From Clostridia bacterium (GTDB lineage Bacteria; Bacillota; Clostridia; Christensenellales; Borkfalkiaceae): 20,674 nt of DNA. The position numbers and the translations under genes are program-made. The notes under the pieces were generated by a model, which did no database searches, had not been told where the DNA came from, and worked only from the letters and a program-made list of their open reading frames with translations. Location: contig JAGCIP010000070.1 of assembly GCA_017648525.1 (NCBI GenBank), positions 1-20,674 of the forward strand. The letters run 5' to 3'. Position 1 is the first letter of the stretch. Each line of letters begins with the position of its first letter. Of the stretch, positions 15,604-20,674 are shown in pieces.

Positions 15604-16091
15604 TTGTTTACCCTGTCCTCGATGATCTTTTTAATTTGTGTCGGCAGCACAACTTTTTGAATTGCCTTAACAAGCTGTTCCTTGTTGAAATATCTACCCT
15701 GTACTTCAATGAAACATTCATTTTGAAAAGACAAGTCCTCTTGCCGGTCAATGCAGTCAACAGAGATTGTGTTTTCGTCTTCGTAATTCTTCCAGAAGAC
15801 ATTCATAATGTATCCCCTGACAAAAGAGCCCAGAAAGCGCACAGGTTCCCGTTTCTTCGTGATGTACAGGCGCATGATGTTTAGAGTTGTGTCGACTGTC
15901 TTTTCGTGGAAGTCGGGCGGGTTTACCCCTCTTTCTTCAAGCATTGAGCGAGCAACATTGTGCACAACTTTCAAAAGCACAAAGAACATAGTGTCCCATG
16001 ACTCCTTATCTTCGTGCTTTTTCCAGTGCTCAAACGCCTTGTCAAAGAGTTCCTGTGTCTCCTGGATGTCTTTTGTTACAGGCTTTACCAT
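15600..16091 (-). CDS. Sigma-70 region 2-like protein (candidate late sigma factor)
   Basis: A protein of 163 residues starting MVKPVTKDIQETQELFDKAF. Residues ~31-110 resemble region 2 of sigma-70-family factors: WDTMFFVLLKVVHNVARSML, then PPDFHEKTVDTTLNIMRLYI (like the DxxQETF helix), then REPVRFLGSFVRGYIMNVFW and a polar ISVD end, where aromatic and basic residues of the -10 recognition helix would be. The C-terminal ~50 residues (FNKEQLVKAIQKVVLP) may be a weak region 4 remnant. Small phage sigma factors such as T4 gp55 (185 residues) are also reduced. It overlaps its upstream and downstream neighbours by 7 and 4 bases. The call is from pattern only; a helical DNA-binding protein of another kind is possible. 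Confidence 0.45.
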   Translation of the reverse strand: MVKPVTKDIQETQELFDKAFEHWKKHEDKESWDTMFFVLLKVVHNVARSMLEERGVNPPDFHEKTVDTTLNIMRLYITKKREPVRFLGSFVRGYIMNVFWKNYEDENTISVDCIDRQEDLSFQNECFIEVQGRYFNKEQLVKAIQKVVLPTQIKKIIEDRVNK

Positions 16092-16495
16092 TTTATTTTA
16101 ATCACCTTTTTTGCATGACGCATTGTGTAAGTCGGTATTCCGTCAGGTCGAGGGCTCAAAGGAATTATCTTTTTTACTTTTTCGCCTTTGTCGTTGGTCT
16201 GCTCTTCTTCAAGGTAAGGACAAAGAATTGTGCCGTAATCGCTTGAAACAAGGCAGACTTGCCAGCCTAGCGTGCGTTTGATGTCAAATACTTCAAGTAT
16301 CTTGTCGATGTTCCAGGTATCTTCAAGAGACGCAAAATACTTTTGTGGTTTCTTTGAGATTTTCTGATAAGCAAAATAGAGCCTTGTCTTTTCTTCTTCG
16401 GTCTGCTCTTCTTTTTCAAAACAGATAGCCATAAGTAAGACAGTGCCGATAAAAGAACAGGCAAGTTCATTCAGGTTCATTTTGATTTTTTTCAT
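16085..16495 (-). CDS. Unidentified 136-residue protein
   Basis: I chose the ATG at 16493-16495, five bases after AAGGAG; the in-frame GTG at 16501 is too close to that site. The protein begins MKKIKMNLNELACSFIGTVL, with a moderately hydrophobic helix (LACSFIGTVLLMAICF) that is short for a membrane span. It continues with charged alpha/beta sequence (TRLYFAYQKISKKPQKYFAS; TLGWQVCLVSSDYGTILCPY) and a basic C-terminus (TMRHAKKVIKIKW). The stop overlaps the start of the sigma-like gene by 7 bases. No family is recognised. Confidence 0.7.
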   Translation of the reverse strand: MKKIKMNLNELACSFIGTVLLMAICFEKEEQTEEEKTRLYFAYQKISKKPQKYFASLEDTWNIDKILEVFDIKRTLGWQVCLVSSDYGTILCPYLEEEQTNDKGEKVKKIIPLSPRPDGIPTYTMRHAKKVIKIKW

Positions 16496-16504
16496 GTTCA
16501 CTCC

Positions 16505-16810
16505 TTACGAGTTGTCCGGCAATTCTGAACTACTCGGTTTTATGATTAAGTCATTTATTTTTTTGTGCGTGATTTTTGGCACAACAGGCGCTGCGTTTAA
16601 CTCTGCAATCTTTGCTTCAAGCATTTCAATTTCTTCAAGTGTCTCGGCCTTTGCAATCTGAGCAAGTAAAAGTTCTTTTTTTCGTTTCTCTGCGATTTTA
16701 GAAAGTGAGCTGTAGGACAGTGATTTTTTAGCCGGTCTTTTCTTTTTCTGTTCCGGCTTTTCAAGTTCGGGGAAAAGTTCTTCTTGTTTATATGTCTTTT
16801 GTTTTTTCAT
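16505..16810 (-). CDS. Lysine/glutamate-rich coiled-coil protein, no clear ribosome site
   Basis: A protein of 101 residues. The N-terminal ~45 residues are very basic (PEQKKKRPAKKSLSYSSLSK). A charged coiled coil follows (IAEKRKKELLLAQIAKAETL; EEIEMLEAKIAELNA), then a short tail. The ATG at 16808-16810 has no Shine-Dalgarno in the usual window (CACACAAATTGA comes before it); the nearest G-rich run, GGGAGGG, is ~30 bases upstream inside a predicted hairpin. It is the first gene after the control region, so it may head the middle transcript. No family is recognised. Confidence 0.65.
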   Translation of the reverse strand: MKKQKTYKQEELFPELEKPEQKKKRPAKKSLSYSSLSKIAEKRKKELLLAQIAKAETLEEIEMLEAKIAELNAAPVVPKITHKKINDLIIKPSSSELPDNS

Positions 16811-16813
16811 TCA

Positions 16814-16900
16814 ATTTGTGTGCGTTTTGTCTTTTCGAGCCCTCCCGGCAATAACCGGGAAACACAAACGGGCAAAAGACGCTTTCGGAAACGCACAAAG
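16814..16900 (-). repeat. Long imperfect inverted repeat (multi-part hairpin) before the gene at 16810
   Basis: On the + strand, TTTGTGTGCGTTT (from 16815) pairs with AAACGCACAAA (16889-16899). GTCTTTT pairs with AAAAGAC (16874-16880), and GCCC (16839-16842) with GGGC (16870-16873). Inside is a clean hairpin TCCCGG-CAATAA-CCGGGA (16843-16860). The arms pair with internal loops. As the 5' leader of the minus-strand transcript it would hide the only G-rich stretch near the start. Confidence 0.6.
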
Positions 16901-16954
16901 CCAATACTTAATAAAGAGGTGATTTATAACGGAGAATATAAACCTAAAATTCAC

Positions 16955-17010
16955 TATAACACCGTTATATTATTTTGTGAAGTCATAACTATAGTGTAAC
17001 ACTGTTATAT
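16955..17010. promoter_or_regulatory. Candidate operator or iteron pair, 40 bp apart
   Basis: TATAAC-ACC-GTTATA (16955-16969) is a perfect inverted repeat, and TAACA-C-TGTTA (16997-17007) another. Both belong to a direct repeat TAACAC(C/T)GTTATAT spaced exactly 40 bp. Further ATAAC half-sites lie at 16926-16930 and 16985-16989. The pattern fits a repressor operator or initiator sites; the protein is unknown. Confidence 0.45.
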
Positions 17011-17018
17011 AAAACCTA

Positions 17019-17120
17019 CAGACGCACGAGGATTGATTTTAAGAGGTGTTTTAAGGTGAGTTGATATAAAATCATTATTTTTACTAGAAAGTCGCTAAAA
17101 AGTGCCTTCTCGTGCGTCTG
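17019..17120. repeat. 12-bp perfect inverted repeat around a 78-bp spacer
   Basis: CAGACGCACGAG (17019-17030) and its exact reverse complement CTCGTGCGTCTG (17109-17120). The arms are GC-richer than the surrounding AT-rich DNA. The spacer holds no gene. Possible roles are recombinase or initiator binding sites, or a stem in RNA. Confidence 0.75.
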
Positions 17121-17160
17121 AGAGGGTTTTAGAGGGTATTTTCAAATCCATTTTTACATA

Positions 17161-17191
17161 AAAATAAAAAAAAGCCCCGGAATATCGGGGC
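17161..17191 (-). terminator. Terminator ending the early/accessory block
   Basis: Minus-strand stem GCCCCG / CGGGGC with loop ATATTC (17174-17191), followed by nine U residues and an A/U-rich tail. It lies 6 bases after the stop of the gene ending at 17198. Confidence 0.9.
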
Positions 17192-17197
17192 ATAATT

Positions 17198-17398
17198 TTA
17201 ATCGAATAATGACAGAGCGCCGGCAATATAGGCTTCTTTCTGAGCGGTTTTGAAAGTTGCCCAGAAGTTGTTGATGTCGTCGTCTGTCAATGTTTTTCCC
17301 TTTTGTAAGAGCCCCTGCAATATGTATTGAGTGTCTCTTATTTCGTCATAAAACTCTGCAAAGCCCTCTGCGAGTTTTTTATCAAGTCTTGCCGGCAT
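17198..17398 (-). CDS. Unidentified 66-residue helical protein
   Basis: Starts MPARLDKKLAEGFAEFYDEI and continues as helical, amphipathic sequence (TQYILQGLLQKGKTLTDDDI; WATFKTAQKEAYIAGALSLF). The ATG has a GGGGG ribosome site. It follows the HNH gene by 12 bases and is closed by a strong terminator, so it is the last gene of the early/accessory transcript. No family is recognised. Confidence 0.7.
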   Translation of the reverse strand: MPARLDKKLAEGFAEFYDEIRDTQYILQGLLQKGKTLTDDDINNFWATFKTAQKEAYIAGALSLFD

Positions 17399-17410
17399 TT
17401 TGTCCCCCTT

Positions 17411-17752
17411 TTACACTTTTATCCAGTCATCGCCAAAACCGATAGACTGTAAAATCCTTTTAAGTTGCAGAATTGGTTCTGCAAGCGCCTTTTTATTTGC
17501 GTATGTGTGCATAGTGCGGTGGCAGTTAGAACACAAAACAATGAAACGACTTTCTTCAAGGTTTTCGTATTCCTCTTTTGTCTCACAAAGTTTTGTATGG
17601 TGTACTGTCTTTGTGGACCTGGTATTCCCGCAGAACGCACACGCCGGATATTTTTCAAGCATATAGTAGCGGAAGTTTTGCCACTCTCTTGACTGTCTGA
17701 ACTTCTGTTTATCCTTGTAAGAATACCCGGTGCTTTCTTTTCGTTTTGCCAT
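17411..17752 (-). CDS. HNH endonuclease
   Basis: A protein of 113 residues with the complete zinc-ribbon HNH pattern: CAFC (residues 38-41), the paired His of VHH (51-52) in the first catalytic strand, Asn of EYENLEE (64), then CSNCH (74-78) and H82 in RTMHT. It would cut DNA with a divalent metal. The length and the lone-domain form fit a phage HNH nuclease, either free-standing (homing-type) or a packaging helper. Packaging HNH genes usually sit beside terminase, whereas this one lies in the early block next to a Gp157-like gene. The start is 3 bases after the preceding stop. Confidence 0.9.
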   Translation of the reverse strand: MAKRKESTGYSYKDKQKFRQSREWQNFRYYMLEKYPACAFCGNTRSTKTVHHTKLCETKEEYENLEESRFIVLCSNCHRTMHTYANKKALAEPILQLKRILQSIGFGDDWIKV

Positions 17753-17755
17753 ACC

Positions 17756-18340
17756 TTAACGCACCTGAACGGAAGTTGAAGAAGTTGCAGTCAATCCCTC
17801 GATTACTTCTCCGTCTGCAAATACAAGCCCGCTGTCTGTTACAACAAGGTCTCCGTTTTTGATAGCCTGTTGCAGTGCAGATTTTGAAACAGATTTTGTA
17901 ATAAACTTTTCGTCAAGTTTTGATACATCAACATTATCAGTGTTAAGTGATAGCGGGTTCTTTTTTAAGAATACTGTAAAAGACGGTGTTTTAACCTTAT
18001 CAATTTTGAGTGTGTTGAACGCCCAGAGGATATATGACTTCAAAGAAGTGACACGGTTTTCCGCTGCCTTTGCTTTTGCGGATAGGCGCTCGTATTCTTT
18101 TTTGATAAGGTCTGCTTCTGCTTTTATCGTGTCTGCGTCAAACTTGAGGTTAGCGATTATTTTTCCGTATCCCTCAAGTTTTTCTTTAAGTTCATCTTCG
18201 GAAAGATTAAGACACTCTTTCAAGAAGTTGTCTTCTTCTGGAGTTAAGTCTCTAGGCTCTCCGTTTTCGTCCACTGCATTTAAGAACAGGTCCTCAATCT
18301 GTTTCAAGTCGTCAGTAATTTCATACAGTTTCTTCTGCAT
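17756..18340 (-). CDS. Gp157-like phage protein
   Basis: A protein of 194 residues starting MQKKLYEITDDLKQIEDLFL. I chose the ATG at 18338-18340, which follows GGAGACTGGCAA; the frame is open further upstream but has no ribosome site there. The pattern matches the siphovirus Gp157 family: an N-terminal ITDDLKQIEDLFLNAVDENG, a central coiled coil (KAEADLIKKEYERLSAKAKA), then KSYILWAFNTLKIDKVKTPS and a short beta segment FTVFLKKNPLSLN, ending in a lysine-linked SVSKSALQQAIKNGD. Family members are often near phage replication or recombination genes; some have been linked to phage resistance in streptococci, but no mechanism is established. Confidence 0.8.
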   Translation of the reverse strand: MQKKLYEITDDLKQIEDLFLNAVDENGEPRDLTPEEDNFLKECLNLSEDELKEKLEGYGKIIANLKFDADTIKAEADLIKKEYERLSAKAKAAENRVTSLKSYILWAFNTLKIDKVKTPSFTVFLKKNPLSLNTDNVDVSKLDEKFITKSVSKSALQQAIKNGDLVVTDSGLVFADGEVIEGLTATSSTSVQVR

Positions 18341-18566
18341 TTGCCAGTCTCCTTTTTTCGTTAAGTTCTTCCTGTCTTGCTTCGCACAATGCGTCAATGT
18401 CAAATAGTTCATCAAAGAAGTATCCGCATTCCGGGACCACTTCTCCAGTGTGGATTGCTTTTGAGATTTTTTTCATCTCCACACCCATTTTTTCACTTGC
18501 AACAGTCATCGTAGGAAAGATAAGCTGCTTAATTTCTTTCTCACTTGTTGCCAGTATCTTTTTCAA
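18321..18566 (-). CDS. Unidentified 81-residue protein, TTG start
   Basis: The likely start is TTG at 18564-18566, five bases after GGAGG; the product begins (M)KKILATSEKEIKQLIFPT. The longer opening to 18677 lacks a ribosome site and overlaps the neighbouring gene heavily. The protein is helical, with MTVASEKMGVEMKKISKAIH and an acidic middle (PECGYFFDELFDIDALCEAR). Its end overlaps the Gp157-like start by 20 bases. Its start overlaps the end of the membrane protein gene. No family is recognised. Confidence 0.6.
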   Translation of the reverse strand: MKKILATSEKEIKQLIFPTMTVASEKMGVEMKKISKAIHTGEVVPECGYFFDELFDIDALCEARQEELNEKRRLANAEETV

Positions 18567-18783
18567 GGCTGCCTCCTTTGTATGGCTCAATATCTCCGGG
18601 AATTGGAGAGAGGTCTCCATACACCTTGTTAAGTGTTTGAAAATAGCGCAGTTTTTCATATTCTGCCTGTCGGGCAAAAGTTGCGCTATCCAGTTCTGTT
18701 AATGCAATTATAATGCGGAATAGAATTAAAAAACATATTCCGCACAGAGCAAAGAACAATAACTTTTCGTTATATTGTTTCAA
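18541..18783 (-). CDS. Small membrane protein, 80 residues, TTG start
   Basis: Starts at TTG (18781-18783), shortly after GGAGGGCAAG. Residues ~8-27 are one hydrophobic span (LLFFALCGICFLILFRIIIA), followed by a charged helix (ARQAEYEKLRYFQTLNKVYG) and a Pro/Gly-rich tail (DLSPIPGDIEPYKGGSLEKD). With MKQYNEK in front, the N-terminus is short and charged, so the bulk would lie on the other side of the membrane. A spanin or host-interaction role is possible but unsupported. It follows another tiny membrane protein gene by 9 bases. Confidence 0.65.
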   Translation of the reverse strand: MKQYNEKLLFFALCGICFLILFRIIIALTELDSATFARQAEYEKLRYFQTLNKVYGDLSPIPGDIEPYKGGSLEKDTGNK

Positions 18784-18792
18784 CTTGCCCTC

Positions 18793-18888
18793 CTAGTCGC
18801 AGTTATTGATACTGTTCCAGAGAAGTACAGAAACAACTCCGACAATTCCGATAAGCATAACGGCCACAGTAACTTTAAGATAAATCAA
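18793..18888 (-). CDS. 31-residue single-span membrane peptide, TTG start
   Basis: Starts at TTG (18886-18888) with AGGAGG at good spacing (GGAGG-TGGATA-TTG), and ends in TAG. The product begins (M)IYLKVTVAVMLIGIVGVVSV and continues LLWNSINNCD, so nearly all of it is one membrane helix. It overlaps the end of the preceding gene by 14 bases and is followed after 9 bases by another small membrane protein gene. It is too short for standard gene finding. The ribosome site and clean hydrophobic span make it credible; function is unknown. Confidence 0.55.
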   Translation of the reverse strand: MIYLKVTVAVMLIGIVGVVSVLLWNSINNCD

Positions 18889-19198
18889 TATCCACCTCCT
18901 TGAGAAAGTTATTTGCTTTATTTATAAGGCTTCCGTAAATATTTGGAAAACTTATAACCCCGACTAATTCAGTTATAATGTTTTTTGCTTCATCAAGTTT
19001 CTTTTCAAGGTCAGCGCCATTTTTGATTATTGGTGATATAAAACTCTTGTTACTTTCCACAAGGTCCTGTAATACGCTGTTTTCTGTTTCAAGGCGTTTT
19101 ATTTTCTCCAAAATTGCTTTGTTGTAATGAAAGCGCAGCTCTTTTAAGATGTCTTCAGGCTTCTCACTCTCTCTCTGTTCGTTTGTTATTATGTGCAT
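18875..19198 (-). CDS. 107-residue helical protein (relative of the gene at 19497)
   Basis: Starts MHIITNEQRESEKPEDILKE with an AAGGGGG ribosome site. It has a coiled coil (LEKIKRLETENSVLQDLVES) and a C-terminal pattern AKNIITELVG - NKANNFLKEV. This resembles the end of the 131-residue neighbour (AKELIEDMYD - DRAKAFFKEV), so the two may be diverged copies. No signal peptide or catalytic motif. Function unknown. Confidence 0.7.
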   Translation of the reverse strand: MHIITNEQRESEKPEDILKELRFHYNKAILEKIKRLETENSVLQDLVESNKSFISPIIKNGADLEKKLDEAKNIITELVGVISFPNIYGSLINKANNFLKEVDIDLS

Positions 19199-19209
19199 TA
19201 TGTACCCCC

Positions 19210-19500
19210 TTACATATAGGCTATATGTAACAAGATTTTTTTAACATCTTTTTTGGTGTATTCCTTTTCTTCCAGAGCGTCCGCTATTTTACTGATATTA
19301 TTTGCTCTTCTCTCTCGCTCACTGGTTCTGTCTGTATCCGTCTGCAATGCGATTTTAAGACACTCTGCTAGATCCTGATTTTTCCTGTATGAACGCTCAT
19401 AACTTGCTATTCCGCTGTCTTGATAGTTCATAAAAGCCTCTGCTGCCTTTTTCTCAAAGTCATCTAAATATTTTTCAACGTTTTTTCTTTCTGCTATCAT
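19210..19500 (-). CDS. Unidentified 96-residue charged helical protein
   Basis: Starts MIAERKNVEKYLDDFEKKAA; its ATG overlaps the stop of the preceding gene (ATGA), and AAGGAGG lies upstream. The sequence is charged and helical throughout (ERSYRKNQDLAECLKIALQT; NISKIADALEEKEYTKKDVK). It is 11 bases before the next gene. No family is recognised. Confidence 0.7.
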   Translation of the reverse strand: MIAERKNVEKYLDDFEKKAAEAFMNYQDSGIASYERSYRKNQDLAECLKIALQTDTDRTSERERRANNISKIADALEEKEYTKKDVKKILLHIAYM

Positions 19501-19892
19501 TCTGATACCTCCTTAAAGAATGCTTTTGCTCTGTCCATAACATCTTTGTAGTAATCAGAATGACTAGCAGGTATTTTGTCATACATATCTTCTATCAGTT
19601 CTTTTGCCTTAATAAGTAAATCATAATATGTATCTGCATTACTTTCACAAAGTGTGAAGTTCTTGTTTATATCAGCAATTTCTTCTTTCAACTCAGTATT
19701 TTCTTTTTTGTATTTCTGCCAATTAGCAAGCCTCACTTCTGCGACACTTACAAGGTTTTTCAACTTGTATTGAATTTCCGCATTTTCCTTTTCAAGATCT
19801 GAAAGGTTCTTACAGATATTCTCAAATCCTAGTTGTAGTCTCGGGGATTTAAGAGCCATACTGATTCTGCATTTCATTTCGTCTTTAGTCAT
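19497..19892 (-). CDS. 131-residue coiled-coil protein
   Basis: Starts MTKDEMKCRISMALKSPRLQ with a GGAGG ribosome site and an ATGA overlap with the preceding stop. A coiled coil covers residues ~28-80 (LSDLEKENAEIQYKLKNLVS; KKENTELKEEIADINKNFTL). The C-terminus (AKELIEDMYDKIPASHSDYY, ending AKAFFKEVSE) resembles that of the 107-residue neighbour. The type is common among small phage proteins of unknown role. Confidence 0.75.
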   Translation of the reverse strand: MTKDEMKCRISMALKSPRLQLGFENICKNLSDLEKENAEIQYKLKNLVSVAEVRLANWQKYKKENTELKEEIADINKNFTLCESNADTYYDLLIKAKELIEDMYDKIPASHSDYYKDVMDRAKAFFKEVSE

Positions 19893-20083
19893 TTTTCTTT
19901 TACCTCCACACCATTTTTTCCGAACTGATAAGCCGTAAACACAAGCCGTTTTATTTCTGTCGGGTCAAGTGATACAAACTTATTTATTTTGTAATCGCTT
20001 TCCATTTCTTCTGCGTTGTTATAACAGACTTCTCCGTTAAAGGTTGCCGTCTGTAAGATTAAATTGAATAAGTCATCAGCCAT
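19889..20083 (-). CDS. Unidentified 64-residue protein
   Basis: I chose the ATG at 20081-20083 (MADDLFNLILQTATFNGEVC) because AGGAGG lies just upstream. A longer frame to 20149 has no ribosome site and would overlap the pentapeptide gene. The product is a small acidic alpha/beta protein with NKFVSLDPTEIKRLVFTAYQ near the end. It is coupled to the next gene by an ATGA overlap. No family is recognised. Confidence 0.7.
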   Translation of the reverse strand: MADDLFNLILQTATFNGEVCYNNAEEMESDYKINKFVSLDPTEIKRLVFTAYQFGKNGVEVKEK

Positions 20084-20094
20084 TTTCTTCCTCC

Positions 20095-20674
20095 TTAATA
20101 ATTTATTGCTTCCTGTCTGTTGATAAAGAAATGAATACCCTGTGCACATTCATTCCACCTATTTTTACAGAAGTCATCAACTTTGACTGTCTTTCCGACT
20201 TCATAAATAAAGTCGTTGTTATAATCGGAATAGCACTTCCTTTCTTTTGCAACAGTTCCGTCAAAGTTATAAATTTCAAGCACTTTTGCCTTGTTACATC
20301 TGCACTTTCTTGAAGTTGCACTTGAACGTTTTGCACTTGCAGGGATTTCAAGTTTCACTATTACCTTGCGATAATGATTTTCTTCTTCTTCCTGTACTTC
20401 TGCTTTTTTCCAACCGATAAACTTTCCCTCTTCTGGACATACCATAGGGATATACGGCGTATTTTTTGCGCCACTGAGGTATGCGTCTGTGAGGTCTGCG
20501 CCACTGAGGTATGCGTCTGTGAGGTCTGCGCCACTGAGGTCTGCGCCTGTGAGGTATGCGCCACTGAGGTATGCGCCTCTGAGGTATGCGTCTGTGAGGT
20601 ATGCGTCTGTGAGGTATGCGCCTCTGAGGTCTGCGCCACTGAGGTCTGCGCCTGTGAGGTATGCGCCACTGAGG
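20095..20674 (-). CDS. Pentapeptide-repeat protein with DUF5758-like C-terminal domain (5' partial)
   Basis: The frame is open to the right edge, so the start is missing. At least 14 pentapeptides of the form A(D/Y)L(S/T/R)(G/D) occur (GADLSGADLTDAYLSGA), which would build a right-handed quadrilateral beta-helix. After AKNTPYIP comes a ~115-residue domain: MVCPEEGKFIGWKKA, VIVKLEIPASAKRSSATSRK, CRCNKAKVLEIYNFDG, and NRWNECAQGIHFFINRQEAI. This matches the DUF5758 domain that follows pentapeptides in gut-phage proteins. The internal ATG at 20445 is not the start. A different frame across the repeats gives a long HTSQ-rich open frame that is an artefact. Role unknown; pentapeptide proteins can mimic DNA. 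Confidence 0.85.
   Translation of the reverse strand, partial: LSGAYLTGADLSGADLRGAYLTDAYLTDAYLRGAYLSGAYLTGADLSGADLTDAYLSGADLTDAYLSGAKNTPYIPMVCPEEGKFIGWKKAEVQEEEENHYRKVIVKLEIPASAKRSSATSRKCRCNKAKVLEIYNFDGTVAKERKCYSDYNNDFIYEVGKTVKVDDFCKNRWNECAQGIHFFINRQEAINY
20467..20674 (-). repeat. 15-bp tandem repeats coding for pentapeptides
   Basis: About 14 near-identical 15-base units of the type TGCG(T/C)C(T/A)(G/C)TGAGGT(A/C) on the + strand. Variation is confined to a few bases that switch Asp/Tyr and Ser/Thr/Arg with Gly/Asp. The array continues past the window edge. Confidence 0.9.

Larger units (their letters stand above)
16811..17160 (-). other. Non-coding control region (candidate operator/origin)
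   Basis: About 350 bases without a supported gene. Moving in transcription order, it holds a 12-bp inverted repeat around 78 bp (17019-17120), a cluster of ATAAC/GTTAT half-sites with a 40-bp direct repeat (16925-17010), and a long imperfect hairpin (16814-16900) next to the following gene. A possible weak promoter, GTGTTA-16-TATATT (minus strand, near 16933-16960), overlaps one palindrome. Two very short frames (18-19 codons) are present but have no support. Confidence 0.55.

Noticed and set aside
16784..16999. + strand 71-codon frame in the control region
   Set aside because: No ribosome site, and it overlaps hairpin and operator-like repeats; it also opposes all other genes.
16811..17160. 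tRNA gene in the gap
   Set aside because: No cloverleaf or GTTCGA-like T-loop was found on either strand.
20361..20669. Minus-strand frame coding for HTSQ/AQTS repeats
   Set aside because: It is the wrong frame of the pentapeptide array. The correct frame gives A(D/Y)L repeats and joins the DUF5758-like domain without a break.

Overview
The window is a stretch of a tailed double-stranded DNA phage genome (or prophage) of the podovirus type. Every supported gene lies on the minus strand, so transcription runs from position 20674 toward position 1. Podovirus identity rests on a large terminase, a ~600-residue portal, a scaffold-like protein, a coat protein, a T7 gp11-like head-tail adaptor and a ~1,040-residue gp12/nozzle-like tail protein, with no tail sheath, tube or tape-measure gene. 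The DNA is AT-rich, ribosome sites are strong GGAGG types, and GTG and TTG starts occur. This suggests a Firmicute- or Spirochaete-like host; the host cannot be fixed from the window alone.

Region 1, 20674-17174: small accessory or early genes packed head to tail. They are a pentapeptide-repeat/DUF5758 protein (cut by the window edge), small helical proteins, two tiny membrane proteins with TTG starts, a Gp157-like protein, an HNH endonuclease and a 66-residue protein followed by a terminator.

Region 2, 17173-16811: a non-coding control region with 40-bp-spaced TAACAC(C/T)GTTATAT repeats, a 12-bp inverted repeat around 78 bp, and a long imperfect hairpin directly before the next gene.

Region 3, 16810-15238: four small genes. 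One of them (15600-16091) looks like a minimal sigma-70 region 2 protein.

Region 4, 15237-1: late genes. They are a KTSC-domain protein, a 105-residue protein, TerL, a tail fibre with a NTFGNSC repeat array, the portal, a repeat-containing helical protein, the scaffold, the coat, the adaptor, the nozzle-like protein, a 39-residue coiled coil, and the first 21 codons of another gene.

Most notable: an exact 9-base block, TAACTTATT, stands 7-9 bases before the Shine-Dalgarno of six late genes. These six are the genes that would open new transcription units, and two of them follow terminators. With a sigma-like gene just upstream of the late block, this suggests a T4 gp55-like late promoter system with a -10-only element (inference). 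A second striking element is a near-consensus host sigma-70 promoter at 7251-7279. It has no gene behind it and runs into a strong terminator about 80 nt later, so it predicts a small RNA or an attenuated leader.
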